From JAEULH01 sp963746275 (GTDB lineage Bacteria; Pseudomonadota; Alphaproteobacteria; Rhodospirillales; Defluviicoccaceae), in NCBI GenBank assembly GCA_963746275.1, contig CAVVAX010000032.1, positions 1 through 64,000 on the forward strand: 64,000 nucleotides of DNA, written 5' to 3'. A program made the translations under genes and the position numbers. Numbering within the stretch: position 1 is the stretch's first letter; each line of letters begins with the position of its first letter. The notes beneath the pieces are model-generated. The model searched no databases, was not told where the DNA came from, and saw nothing but the letters and a program-made list of their open reading frames with translations. Positions 16,260 through 25,487 of this stretch are shown here, piece after piece.

Positions 16260-17837
16260 CTAGAACGCCAGCGCCTTGGCGCGGATGACGTTGGGGATGG
16301 CGCGGATCTGGTCCAGCACCGCCTCGCTCGGCTCCTCGTCCACCTCAATGAGGGCAATAGCGTCGCCGCCCGCCCGGTTGCGGCCGAGGTTGAAGGTGGC
16401 GATGTTGATCCCGGCCTCGCCCAGCACCGTCCCTAACCGGCCGATGAAGCCCGGCCGGTCCTTGTTGGTGATGAACAGCATGTGCGGGCTGAGCCGGGCG
16501 TCGATGGGGATGCCCTTGACCTCGACGATGCGCGGCTGATCGCCGTTGAACAGCGTCCCTGAGAGGGTGCGGGTCTGCACCTCCGTCGTCACCGTCAGTT
16601 TGATCATGGTCTGGTAGGCGCCGCCGCGCTCGTGCTTGACCTCGGCGACGTCGATGCCGCGGGCCTGCGCGATCGACGGCGCGTTGACCATGTTGACCAA
16701 CTCCATCTGCGGCGAGAGCAGACCTTCCAGGACCAGCGCCGTCAGCGGCTTGCAGTTCAGCCGCGAGGCATGGCCGTCAAACTCGATGCTGACCGAGGTG
16801 ACGGCGCTTTCGACGAGCTGGCCGGCGAAGCTGCCGATCTGGCTGGCAAGGCCCATGTACGGGCGCAGCTTCGGCATCTCCTCGGCGCTGACGGAGGGCA
16901 GGTTCAGGGCGTTGACCACCGCGCCGGAGAGGAGGAAGTCCGCCATCTGCTCGGCGACCTGCAGGGCGACCTTCTCCTGCGCCTCGGTGGTCGAGGCGCC
17001 GAGGTGCGGGGTAGCGACGAGTTGCTCCATGCCGAACAGCACGCTCTCGCGCGCCGGCTCCTTCGCGAAGACGTCGAGCGCCGCGCCCGCCACCTGGCCG
17101 CTTTCCAGCGCCGCCTTCAGGTCGTCCTCGACGACGAGGGCGCCCCGGGCGCAGTTCACGATGCGCACGCCGCGCTTCATCTTGGCGATGTTCGTGGCGT
17201 TGATGATCCCCCGGGTCGTGTCGGTCGCCGGCGCATGCAGGCTGATGAAGTCCGAGCGGGCGAACAGGGCTTCGAGATCGACCTTCTCGACGACGAGATC
17301 CTCGGCCCGTTCCGGCGAAAGATAAGGATCGTAGGCGATCACCTTCATCTTCAGTCCCTGGGCCAGGTCGGCGGCGATGGAGCCGATGTTGCCACAGCCG
17401 ATGATGCCCAGCGTCTTGCCGGCGAGCTCCACGCCCATGAAGCGGGACTTCTCCCACTTGCCGGCGTGGGTCGAGGCGTTCGCCTGCGGGATCTGCCGCG
17501 CCAGCGCCAGCATCATGGCGATGGCGTGCTCGGCGGTGGTGATGGAATTGCCGAACGGCGTGTTCATCACCACGATGCCCCGCGCCGTGGCGGCCGGGAT
17601 GTCGACGTTGTCGACGCCGATGCCGGCGCGGCCGATGACCTTGAGCCGGTCGGCGGCAGCGATGATCTCGGCGGTGACCTTGGTCGCGGAGCGGATGGCG
17701 AGCCCATCGTAGTCGCCGATGCAGGCGGCGAGCTCGTCGGGGCTCATCTTGGTCTTGACGTCGACGTCGAGGCCGCGGCCACGGAAGATGTCGGCGGCCT
17801 GCGGGCTCATGCTGTCGGAGATCAGCACTTTCGGCAT
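16260..17837 (-). CDS. serA: D-3-phosphoglycerate dehydrogenase
   Basis: First step of serine synthesis: 3-phosphoglycerate to 3-phosphohydroxypyruvate with NAD+. 525 residues, the long form. Seen: the NAD-binding GKTLGIIGCGNIGSIAAD, catalytic Arg in VNCARGALVVEDDL, the Glu in DVFAKEPARE, His in VATPHLGASTTEAQEKVA, an intervening ASB-like domain, and the C-terminal ACT domain (LFITNKDRPGFIGRLGTVLG) for serine feedback. Immediately downstream of serC on the same strand (48 bases), so serC-serA is one operon. Confidence 0.97.
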   Translation of the reverse strand: MPKVLISDSMSPQAADIFRGRGLDVDVKTKMSPDELAACIGDYDGLAIRSATKVTAEIIAAADRLKVIGRAGIGVDNVDIPAATARGIVVMNTPFGNSITTAEHAIAMMLALARQIPQANASTHAGKWEKSRFMGVELAGKTLGIIGCGNIGSIAADLAQGLKMKVIAYDPYLSPERAEDLVVEKVDLEALFARSDFISLHAPATDTTRGIINATNIAKMKRGVRIVNCARGALVVEDDLKAALESGQVAGAALDVFAKEPARESVLFGMEQLVATPHLGASTTEAQEKVALQVAEQMADFLLSGAVVNALNLPSVSAEEMPKLRPYMGLASQIGSFAGQLVESAVTSVSIEFDGHASRLNCKPLTALVLEGLLSPQMELVNMVNAPSIAQARGIDVAEVKHERGGAYQTMIKLTVTTEVQTRTLSGTLFNGDQPRIVEVKGIPIDARLSPHMLFITNKDRPGFIGRLGTVLGEAGINIATFNLGRNRAGGDAIALIEVDEEPSEAVLDQIRAIPNVIRAKALAF

Positions 17838-17885
17838 GCTTCTGCTTCTTTCATCGGTTCGAGAGGAAAGGTGGAAAGCCGGCGG

Positions 17886-19067
17886 TCAGGCGGCGGTCGT
17901 TGCGCTCGTCTGGCGTTCGTCCAACGCCGCCGCATAGGCCCACTCCAGCCAAGGAAACAGCGCCTCGCAGGTCGGCGGTCTCGACGGTGGCACCTGCCCA
18001 GATGCGCAGGCCCGCCGGCGCATCGCGGTAGGCGGCGATGTCGAAGGCCACGCGCTCGGCGTCGAGCAGGGCGGCGATCCGTTTCGCCACCGCCCCTTGC
18101 GCCGCGTCGTCGAGATCGGGGTTGACGAGCTTCAGGCAGACGGACGTGCGCGAGCGGATGGCCGGATCGGCGGCGAGGAAATCGATCCAGTCGGTGCGCG
18201 CGACCCAGTCGGCGATGGCGCCGGTGTTGGCCTTGGCCCGGCCGACCATGGCGTCGAGCCCGCCCGTGGCCTCGGCCCACTTCAGCGCATCGAGCGCGTC
18301 CTCGACCGCCAGCATCGACGGCGTGTTGATGGTTTCGCCGGCGAAGATCCCCTCGATCAGCTTGCCGGCCTTGGTCATGCGGAAGATCTTCGGCAGCGGC
18401 CACGGCGGCGTGTAGCTCTCGAGCCGCTCGGCCGCGCGCGGGGAGAGGATGATCATGCCGTGCTGGCCCTCGCCGCCCATCACCTTCTGCCAGGAGTAGG
18501 TGGTGACGTCGAGCTTGTCCCACGGCAGCTCCCAGGCCAGCACCGCCGAGGTTGCGTCGCAGATGGTGAGGCCCTGCCGGTCTCCCGGGATCCAGTCCGC
18601 GCTCGGAACGGCGACGCCGGAGGTGGTGCCGTTCCAGGTGAAGACGACGTCGCGGGCGAAGTCGACCGCGCCGAGATCGGGCAGCGCGCCGTAGTCGGCC
18701 TTGAGCACCCGGGCGTCCTGCGAGCTTGAGCTGCTTTAGCGCGTCGGTGGCCCAGCCCTGGCCGAAGCTCTCCCAGACAAGGATGTCCGTGCCGCGCGCG
18801 CCGAGCAGCGACCACATCGCCATCTCGACGGCGCCGGTGTCGGAAGCAGGGACGATGCCGATGCGGTAGTCGGCGCGGCACCCGGAGCAGGGCGCGGGTG
18901 CGGTCGATGACCTCCTTCAGCCTGGCCTTGCCCGGCTTCGAGCGGTGCGACCGCCCGACCAGCGCCGAGGCCAGCACCTCAGGCGACCAGCCCGGCCGCT
19001 TGGCGCAGGGACCCGAGGAGAAGCAGGGATTGTTCGGCCGGACATTCGGCCGCGGGTGTGTCGGCAT
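17886..19067 (-). CDS. serC: Phosphoserine aminotransferase, split by three single-base shifts
   Basis: Second step of serine synthesis: PLP-dependent conversion of 3-phosphohydroxypyruvate to phosphoserine. The whole gene reads in three segments that need correction: ATG at 19067 to about 18875 (NPCFSSGPCAKRPGWSPEVL), a second frame to about 18717 (MAMWSLLGARGTDILVWESF), a third to about 17966 (PLP lysine in VTTYSWQKVMGGEGQHGM), then a last frame ending at the stop at 17886 (LFPWLEWAYAAALDERQT). Each break is repaired by deleting one base. The corrected protein is about 392 residues, the normal alphaproteobacterial length. Because the pathway is essential and serA is intact, sequence error is more likely than decay. 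Confidence 0.88.
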
Positions 19068-19156
19068 CGGCTTGGAACTCCCATCCTTGCAGATGGGTCG
19101 CGACCCGTTGGGGGGTCGTGGCCCGCGCGCCTTATAGGGGCCGCCCCGGGCCTGCG

Positions 19157-20374
19157 TCAATCACCTCCGCCGGCCTCATCGCCGGCCTCGGCTCCGGCGC
19201 CCGCGCCGGCCCCGCCGCCGCCTGTGGCCTCGATGACCGCAAGCTTGCCGCCCCGCACCGCCAGCCCGATCCTGCCGTCGCGCAGCCGCAGCGCGTCCTC
19301 GCCGAACAGCGACCGCCGCCAGCCGTGCAGCGCCGGAACGCCTGCCGCCTCGCCCAACGCGGCCAGTGCCTCGAGGTCGTCGGCGGAGGCGACGAGGCGC
19401 TGGGCCACGTCCTCCTCCTCGCACTTGAGCTTGAGCAGAACCTTCAGCAGGTCGGCGATGGGCCCCGTCCCCCGCGGCGTCTCGCGCCTGACGGACGCAA
19501 CGGGAAGCTCGGCCTCGGGCAGCTCCAGGCCGCGGCGCACCGCCGCCAGCACCTGCGCCCCCTGCTGGCCATCGGCGAACTTCCGCCCGAGGCCGCGGGT
19601 GCGGGCCAGGGCGTCGATCGTGGCGGGCGCATGATGAGCGATCTCCATCAGCGCCTCGTCGCGGAGCACCCACGCCCGCGGGGCGTCGCGATGCTGCGCC
19701 TCGCGCTCGCGCCAGGCGGTGACCTCGCGGAGGATGGCAAGGAACCGGCCATTGCCGACGCGGGTCTTCAGCCGCCGGTAGGCCTCCATCGGATCGACCC
19801 GGTAGGTGGCGGGATCGGTCAGCGTCGCCATCTCCTCGGCCAGCCACTCGCTGCGCCGGCTGGTCTCCAGCTTGCGCTTGAGCTTGCGGTAGATCTCGCG
19901 CAGGTGGGTGACGTCGCTCAACGCATACTCGATCTGCCGCTGGCTCAAGGGCCGTACCGACCAGTCGGTGAACCGCGAGGCCTTGTCCAGCTTGGCCCGG
20001 GCAAGCCGGGCGGCCAGCGTCTCGTAGCCGACCTGGTCGCCGAAGCCGCAGACCATGGCGGCGACCTGGGTGTCGAACACCGGCGCCGGCAACTCGCCGA
20101 TGAGCTGGTAGAAGATTTCCAGGTCCTGCCTCGCCGCGTGGAAGACCTTGACGATGTCGCGCCTGGTCAGAAGTGCAAGCAGCGGCGCGAGGTCGATGCC
20201 GTCCGCGAGCGGGTCGATAGCCGCGGCGGCGCTGGGCCCCGCGACCTGAACCAGGCACAGCTTCGGCCAGAAGGTCCGCTCGCGCATGAACTCGGTGTCG
20301 ACGGCGAGGAACGGATCTTCGGCAAGCTGCGAGCAGAAGGCGGCGAGCGCGCCGGTGTCGGTGATCAGCTGCAT
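19157..20374 (-). CDS. rnd: Ribonuclease D
   Basis: 3'-5' exoribonuclease in tRNA 3' maturation. 405 residues from the ATG at 20374 (MQLITDTGAL), the usual N-terminus; upstream codons in frame are not family-like. DEDD exonuclease motifs: AVDTEFMRERTFWPKL (DxE), FHAARQDLEIF, FDTQVAAMVCG and IEYALSDVTHLREIYRKL. An HRDC domain follows (about residues 205-285). The C-terminus ends in a Gly/Ala/Glu-rich low-complexity tail. Convergent with nothing; the dispersed repeat copy 2 lies upstream. Confidence 0.95.
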   Translation of the reverse strand: MQLITDTGALAAFCSQLAEDPFLAVDTEFMRERTFWPKLCLVQVAGPSAAAAIDPLADGIDLAPLLALLTRRDIVKVFHAARQDLEIFYQLIGELPAPVFDTQVAAMVCGFGDQVGYETLAARLARAKLDKASRFTDWSVRPLSQRQIEYALSDVTHLREIYRKLKRKLETSRRSEWLAEEMATLTDPATYRVDPMEAYRRLKTRVGNGRFLAILREVTAWREREAQHRDAPRAWVLRDEALMEIAHHAPATIDALARTRGLGRKFADGQQGAQVLAAVRRGLELPEAELPVASVRRETPRGTGPIADLLKVLLKLKCEEEDVAQRLVASADDLEALAALGEAAGVPALHGWRRSLFGEDALRLRDGRIGLAVRGGKLAVIEATGGGGAGAGAGAEAGDEAGGGD

Positions 20375-20464
20375 CGGCCTATGGCTATAACGGCTATTCC
20401 CGCCGACGCAAAGGCGCGCGGCTATGGTCGTTCGGTCCAGCAACGGCCAGAGAGCAAGAATAGC

Positions 20465-20547
20465 GTCATCGCGAGCCGCGCAGCGGCGTGGCGATCCAGT
20501 TGAGGTGAGCGTGGATTGCTTCGTCAGCTTCGCTTCCTCGCAATGAC
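20465..20547. repeat. Dispersed palindromic repeat, copy 2
   Basis: 83-bp element with the same ends (GTCATCGCGAG and CTCGCAATGAC) and inner block as the copy at 7455-7534, here between rnd and priA. The two copies differ mainly in the spacer between the inner blocks. Confidence 0.85.
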
Positions 20548-20551
20548 GAGC

Positions 20552-22771
20552 CTAAAGAAAGCTGTAGGGGTCGATGTCGACCTGGACGCGGACGCTGCCG
20601 GGGAGCTTGGTCGCCTGGAGCCAACGGCGCACCAGCGGCGAGACCGCGACGCCCCGCGCCGCGTGCAGCAGCAAGCGGCGGCGGTGGCGGCCCCGGAGCA
20701 GCGCCAGCGGCGCCGGCGCCGGCCCCATCACCCGCACGCCGCCCGCCTTCGGTGCCGTCTGCGCCAGAGCATTGCCCGCTGCCTCGACCGCACCGGCGTC
20801 GGCGCCCGAGACGATGAGCGCGGCGAGCCGCCCGTAGGGCGGCATGGCGGCCTCCCGTCGCTCCGCCTCCTCGGCAGCGAGGAAGCGGTCGCGATCGCCC
20901 GATGCCAGCGCGGTCATAACCGGATGCTGCGGCATCGTCGTTTGCACCAGGGCGCGGCCGGGCCGCTCGCCGCGCCCGGCGCGGCCTGCGGCCTGATAGA
21001 GGAGCTGGAAGGTCCGTTCCGCCGCGCGCAGGTCGCCGCCGCTCAAGCCCAGGTCGGCATCGACGACGCCGACCAGGGCCAAATGCGGAAAGTGGTAGCC
21101 CTTGGCGATGATCTGGGTGCCGATGACGATGTCGATCTCGCCGGCCTCCATCCTCCGGACCAGGTCTGCCGTCGCCGCCGGCCCGGGTAGGGTGTCGCTG
21201 GTCGCCAGCACGAGACGGGCGTCGGGAAACACGTCTGCCACCTCCTCGGCCAGCCGTTCCACCCCCGGGCCGCACGCGGCCAAGGTGTCGGTGCCGCCGC
21301 AGGCCGGGCAGCGGTCGGGCAGCGATGCGGTGTGGCCGCAGTGGTGGCACATCATCCGCCCGGCGAGACGGTGCTCCACCAGCCAGGCGCTGCACCAGGG
21401 ACAGGGCAGGCGATGGCCGCAGGCCCGGCAGACGGTCAGCGGCGCGTAGCCGCGGCGGTTGAGGAAGAGCAGGACCTGGCCGCCGTCGGCAAGGGTGGCG
21501 GCAATGGCGGCGCGCACGCCCGGGGACAGCCAAGCGCCCTTGGCCGGCCGGTCGCGGCAGAGGTCGACGAGTTCAACCACCGGCATGGCCGCGCCGCCAT
21601 GGCGGTCGGGAAGGTGCACCGAGCCGTAACGCCCGGCGCGCACGTTGACCACCGTCTCCAGTGATGGCGTTGCCGACACCAGGCAGAGCGGGATCTGGGA
21701 CAGGCTGGCGCGAACTACGGCCATGTCGCGGGCGTTGTAAAAAACGCCGTCCTCCTGCTTGAAGGAGGGGTCGTGTTCCTCATCGACGACGATAAGGGCC
21801 AGGTCCGCGAACGGCAGGAACAGCGCCGAGCGGGCGCCGACGACGACCTTCGCTCGATTCCCCGCAACCGCCCGCCAGGTGCGGCGGCGCTCGGCCTGGC
21901 CGAGGTCGGAATGCCACACGTGCGGGTGGGCGCCAAAGCGGCCGCGAAAGCGTGAAAGCCACTGGGCGCTGAGCGCGATCTCGGGCAGCAGCACCAGCAC
22001 CTGGCGATGCGCCGCCAGCGCCGCGGCCACGGCCTCGAAGTAGACCTCGGTCTTGCCCGAGCCCGGCACGCCGTCGAGGAGCGTCACCGAGTAGCCGTGA
22101 CCCACGGCCTGCGTGAGCCGCTGAGCCGCCGCAGCCTGCTCCGGTGACAGCGTCGGGCCGGCCCCGGCGGGAGCGGATGGCTCTGCATCAAACGCTTCTT
22201 CCTTCGCGGCCATCAACGGGACGAGGAGCCCCGCGCCGGCCAGCGCCTTGACCACGCCGGGTCCGACACCGGCCTCCCTCACAAGCTCCCCGGCAGCGCG
22301 CGGCCGGCCATCGGCGAGCACGGCCAGCACCTGCTGGCGCGCCGGCGTCAGCCGCCCGGGCCGCTCATCGGCGGCCAGCGTGTAGGCCACAAGTGGCCGC
22401 GGCGGGCGCAAGGCTTCGGGCACGCTCATCACCATCTTGAGCACCGCGCCCGGCGGATGGACCGTGTAGCCGGCCACCCAGTCGACGAACCGGCGCATCT
22501 CCGCTGAGAGCGGCGGGACCTCGAACCGCTGGAGAATCGGCCGCAACTTTGCTGCGGGAACGCCGTCGCTGCCCGGGCCCCAGACCACCCCGGCCAGCCG
22601 CCGCGGCCCCAGCGGCACCTCGACGAAGGCTCCGTCCTCGATCGCCACGTCCCCCGCCGCGTCCCCTTCGGCCTCCGGCGGGACGAGATAATCGTAGGAT
22701 CCGGGCAGGGCGAGCGGCAGCAGCACCGCAACCCGATCGCCGCCCGCGTACAGGCGTGTTGTTTTGGACAC
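20552..22771 (-). CDS. priA: Primosomal protein N' (replication restart helicase)
   Basis: DNA helicase that reloads the replisome at stalled forks. 739 residues from a GTG. Seen: the N-terminal DNA-binding region (PLALPGSYDYLVP, FVEVPLGPRRLAGVVWG), Walker A in LDGVPGSGKTEVYFEA, Walker B in LIVVDEEHDPSFKQEDG, and eight zinc-binding Cys in two clusters (CRACGHRLPCPWCSAW, then CHHCGHTASLPDRCPACGG). The C-terminal helicase motifs DIVIGTQIIAKGYHFPHL and QAAGRAGRGERPGRALVQT are also present. Divergent from the DUF484 gene. Confidence 0.97.
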   Translation of the reverse strand: MSKTTRLYAGGDRVAVLLPLALPGSYDYLVPPEAEGDAAGDVAIEDGAFVEVPLGPRRLAGVVWGPGSDGVPAAKLRPILQRFEVPPLSAEMRRFVDWVAGYTVHPPGAVLKMVMSVPEALRPPRPLVAYTLAADERPGRLTPARQQVLAVLADGRPRAAGELVREAGVGPGVVKALAGAGLLVPLMAAKEEAFDAEPSAPAGAGPTLSPEQAAAAQRLTQAVGHGYSVTLLDGVPGSGKTEVYFEAVAAALAAHRQVLVLLPEIALSAQWLSRFRGRFGAHPHVWHSDLGQAERRRTWRAVAGNRAKVVVGARSALFLPFADLALIVVDEEHDPSFKQEDGVFYNARDMAVVRASLSQIPLCLVSATPSLETVVNVRAGRYGSVHLPDRHGGAAMPVVELVDLCRDRPAKGAWLSPGVRAAIAATLADGGQVLLFLNRRGYAPLTVCRACGHRLPCPWCSAWLVEHRLAGRMMCHHCGHTASLPDRCPACGGTDTLAACGPGVERLAEEVADVFPDARLVLATSDTLPGPAATADLVRRMEAGEIDIVIGTQIIAKGYHFPHLALVGVVDADLGLSGGDLRAAERTFQLLYQAAGRAGRGERPGRALVQTTMPQHPVMTALASGDRDRFLAAEEAERREAAMPPYGRLAALIVSGADAGAVEAAGNALAQTAPKAGGVRVMGPAPAPLALLRGRHRRRLLLHAARGVAVSPLVRRWLQATKLPGSVRVQVDIDPYSFL

Positions 22772-22846
22772 GATCGAGTTGCCTTGTTACATCACGCTCA
22801 TCATTCACATTAACAGCGCGTAACGGCCTCTGGTATAGGCCAATTC

Positions 22847-23584
22847 ATGAGACATCCGGTTGACCCCACAGTGCTGGGCGGTTCCGCAGGCGAAGCGGCA
22901 TGCGCCGAGGCCACGACCACGGCCGAGCAAGTCGTTCGGTTCCTGCGCAACAACCCCGACTTCCTGCTGGTTCAGCCGGACCTGCTCTACGACCTGGCGG
23001 CGCCCCTGCGCTGGACCGGGGACAAGATCGTCGATTTCCAGCGGTTCATGGTCGACATGCTGCGCGGCGAGTTGGCCGGCATCCGCGATTGCGCCACTGC
23101 GGTGATTGAGACCAGCCGCAACAACATGAGCATCCAGGCGCAGACCCATGCCGCCGTGCTGGCATTGGTCGCGGCCGGCGACATGGAGGAGCTGGTGCGG
23201 GTTGTGAGCGAGGACCTGCCCGACCTGCTCGACGTCGACACGGCGGTTCTCGCCTTCGAGCCCCTCCCGGCGGTGGACGCTGCGGTGAGCGCGATCTGCC
23301 CGTTGGCCGCCGGCGACGTCGAGGCCCTGCTCGGGGCCGGCCGGGAGACCCGGCTGATGTCGATCCTAGGCGACGAGGACCTGCTGTTCGCGGGCAGCGG
23401 CCAGCCGATCCGCTCCGCGGCGCTGGCGCGGGTGAGCCTCGGCGAGGAGCGCGTTCCCGGGCTTCTGGCGCTCGGTTCCTTCGATGCCAAGTTCTTCCAG
23501 CCCGGACAGGGGACGGAGCTGTTGATGTTCCTCGCCCGAATCGTCGAGGTCTGCCTGCCACGCCTGCTTACGCGCGCGAGCTGA
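22847..23584 (+). CDS. DUF484 family protein
   Basis: 245 residues, single frame. N-terminal helix AEQVVRFLRNNPDFLLVQPD followed by a GAF-like fold (SRNNMSIQAQTHAAVLALVAAGD, AALARVSLGEERVPGLLALGS, LLMFLARIVEVCLPRLL) is the DUF484 signature. Function not established, but the gene is regularly found next to xerC, as here (xerC follows directly). Starts at ATG. Confidence 0.92.
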   Translation: MRHPVDPTVLGGSAGEAACAEATTTAEQVVRFLRNNPDFLLVQPDLLYDLAAPLRWTGDKIVDFQRFMVDMLRGELAGIRDCATAVIETSRNNMSIQAQTHAAVLALVAAGDMEELVRVVSEDLPDLLDVDTAVLAFEPLPAVDAAVSAICPLAAGDVEALLGAGRETRLMSILGDEDLLFAGSGQPIRSAALARVSLGEERVPGLLALGSFDAKFFQPGQGTELLMFLARIVEVCLPRLLTRAS

Positions 23585-23643
23585 ACGAGCCTCCCGTCGC
23601 CGCCGATGTTGCCGCGGCGACCGCGGCTTGGCGGGAGTGGCTG

Positions 23644-24513
23644 GTGGCCGAGAGGCGTGCTTCAGCGCACACGCTGGACGCCTACGACGGGGACGTTCGG
23701 GTCTTCTTCGCCTTCCTCGCCGGCCACCTCGGGGGGGCTCCGGGGCTAGAGGATTTGTGCCGCCTGAGCCTTGGAGATTTCCGCGCCTACCTCGCCCAGC
23801 GCGCCGCGGAAGGGCTCGCCGCCAGCTCGCGCTCCCGCGGCCTTGCCGCCGTGCGCGGTTTCTTCCGCTTTCTTGAACGCCGCGGGCTCGGCACGAACAC
23901 CGCCATCCGGCTGGTGCGGACGGCGAAGGTGGCGCGCCCGTTGCCGCGCCCGCTCGATGTCGATGCGGCCTTCGCCGTCATCGATGCCGCGGGCACGCTC
24001 GGCCGCGAGCCGTGGCTTGCGGGCCGCGACCAGGCGCTGCTGCTCCTGCTCTATGGATGCGGTCTGCGAATTGGCGAGGCGCTGGCGCTGAACCGGGGCG
24101 ACGTCCCCGCCGGCGACACTCTCGTCGTCACCGGCAAGGGCCGCAAGCAGCGGCTGGTGCCGGTGCTGCCCGTCGTTCGCGAGGCGATCTGTGCCTACCT
24201 GGCGGCTTGCCCCTACGCCGGGGCGGCTGATGCGCCGCTGTTCATCGGCGCCCGCGGCGGCCGGCTCGACCCGGCGGTCGCCCAGCGGCAGGTCCGCCGG
24301 CTGCGAAGGGTCCTTGGCCTGCCGGAGACGGCGACGCCGCACGCGCTCCGCCACAGCTTCGCCACCCATCTGCTCGCCGACGGCGGCGACCTCAGGACCA
24401 TCCAGGAACTGCTCGGTCACGCCTCGCTGTCGACGACCCAGCGTTACACCGAGGTCGACGCGTCCCGCCTCGCCGCCGTCCACCGCCGAACCCACCCCCG
24501 CGCAAGAGGCTGA
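23644..24513 (+). CDS. xerC: Tyrosine site-specific recombinase XerC
   Basis: Resolves chromosome dimers at dif with XerD and FtsK. 289 residues from GTG 23644. Catalytic residues: Arg in YGCGLRIGEALALNRGD, Lys in VVTGKGRKQRLVPV, HxxR in TPHALRHSFATHLL, His in LGHASLSTTQRYTEVD, and the nucleophile Tyr in the same stretch. The frame continues upstream of the GTG through AWREWLVAE, which matches the usual family N-terminus, so the true start may lie upstream towards 23581, where no ATG or GTG is in frame. The start is therefore uncertain by about 20 residues. Confidence 0.93.
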   Translation: MAERRASAHTLDAYDGDVRVFFAFLAGHLGGAPGLEDLCRLSLGDFRAYLAQRAAEGLAASSRSRGLAAVRGFFRFLERRGLGTNTAIRLVRTAKVARPLPRPLDVDAAFAVIDAAGTLGREPWLAGRDQALLLLLYGCGLRIGEALALNRGDVPAGDTLVVTGKGRKQRLVPVLPVVREAICAYLAACPYAGAADAPLFIGARGGRLDPAVAQRQVRRLRRVLGLPETATPHALRHSFATHLLADGGDLRTIQELLGHASLSTTQRYTEVDASRLAAVHRRTHPRARG

Positions 24514-24647
24514 TCAGCGGATCCGCGCTCGCTCAGCAGTCCGATCTTTCCCCCTTTGGGTTCGCCGCCAGGCGGTCTGTACTGCTCGGTACGAAATGGC
24601 CCATCTGGCTTGGACCCACAGCGTGCTTACGGAAGAGGAGACCGAAG

Positions 24648-24902
24648 ATGCTGCGATTGACCGCAACGACACTTGGCTTGCTCGGTCTGCTGGTGGCCGC
24701 CCAGCCCGCGCTTTCGGCGCCGCCCGCCGCTGCGAAGCCGCTTTCTGAAATCGTCAAGATGCTCGAGGACGGCGGCAGCGTCGCCTACGTCGCCGAAATC
24801 GAGTGGGACGACCGCGGCTACTGGGACGTCGAGTACATGCGGACGGAGGGCGGCAAGGACGAGGTGAAGCTTGATCCGATCTCCGGCCAGCCCAAGCGCT
24901 GA
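24648..24902 (+). CDS. Small secreted PepSY-domain protein
   Basis: 84 residues with a clear signal peptide (LTATTLGLLGLLVAAQPALSA). The mature part has IVKMLEDGGSVAYVAEIEWDDRGYWDVEYM and DPISGQPKR, the PepSY pattern found in periplasmic proteins that may bind or inhibit proteases or metals. The start ATG follows AAGAGGAGACCGAAG. It is a single gene with inverted repeats downstream. Confidence 0.82.
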   Translation: MLRLTATTLGLLGLLVAAQPALSAPPAAAKPLSEIVKMLEDGGSVAYVAEIEWDDRGYWDVEYMRTEGGKDEVKLDPISGQPKR

Positions 24903-25214
24903 CCCTGGTCGTGCCGCGAACGTCCGGTCGTCCCAGGGCGGCCGGCCAACTCGCGCCGTCCCGCGTCGCCCTGAGCGCGGATCCGGAAGAGCGTGACGCG
25001 AAAACATCGTCGCGCATGAAACCGTGTGCGGAAAAGATCCAAACCCTGTCAGGACGCGAATGAAGAGCGTACGGTTTGCGCCGACCCGGCCGAACTGCTT
25101 GTAAAGAAAAGGCAACAGCCGCGTTCATCAACTTCTCCAACCGGGCGGAACTTAATCGCGGCGCGGCTGTTCCTGCGAGAACCAGCGCGTCCACTCACAT
25201 CATCGGGAGACTTC
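24903..25214. other. Gene-free stretch between the PepSY gene and a small unknown gene
   Basis: 312 bases without a supported gene. It begins with an inverted repeat CCCTGG / CCAGGG around a GC-rich middle, a possible terminator of the PepSY gene. The second half should contain the promoter of the gene at 25215. Confidence 0.5.
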
Positions 25215-25385
25215 ATGCTGAGCAAGATCGACCTCAGGGACTTTTACGAGATCAATCAGGGGCTTTATGACGAGCCGGCGTCGGCGCGTCAGCTTGCCCT
25301 GCTGCAGGACCTCACCCAAGCGCTCGAGCAGGCGGCGGCGAACCGCCGGCCCGGCGCCGGCCGCGAGCACGACGCGACGCGCTGA
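25215..25385 (+). CDS. Small unknown protein
   Basis: 56 residues from an ATG with GGGAGA upstream. The sequence begins LSKIDLRDFYEINQGLYDE and continues with two amphipathic helices (ASARQLALLQDLTQALEQAAAN). No motif recognised. A 15-bp tandem duplication (AGCGAAGCCGATACC) and a strong hairpin follow the stop, which supports a short independent transcript. Confidence 0.5.
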   Translation: MLSKIDLRDFYEINQGLYDEPASARQLALLQDLTQALEQAAANRRPGAGREHDATR

Positions 25386-25417
25386 GCGAAGCCGATACCA
25401 GCGAAGCCGATACCGCC

Positions 25418-25440
25418 GACGGCCGTGTCGGCCGTCGTTT
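25418..25440 (+). terminator. Rho-independent-type terminator hairpin
   Basis: 8-bp perfect stem GACGGCCG / CGGCCGTC with a TGT loop, followed by GTTT. It lies 33 bases after the stop at 25385 and before the convergent porin gene, so it may act in both directions. Confidence 0.6.
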
Positions 25441-25487
25441 AAGCGAGAGGCCGGCCGGTGGCGCCGGGCGGCCTCGAAGCCCTGGTT

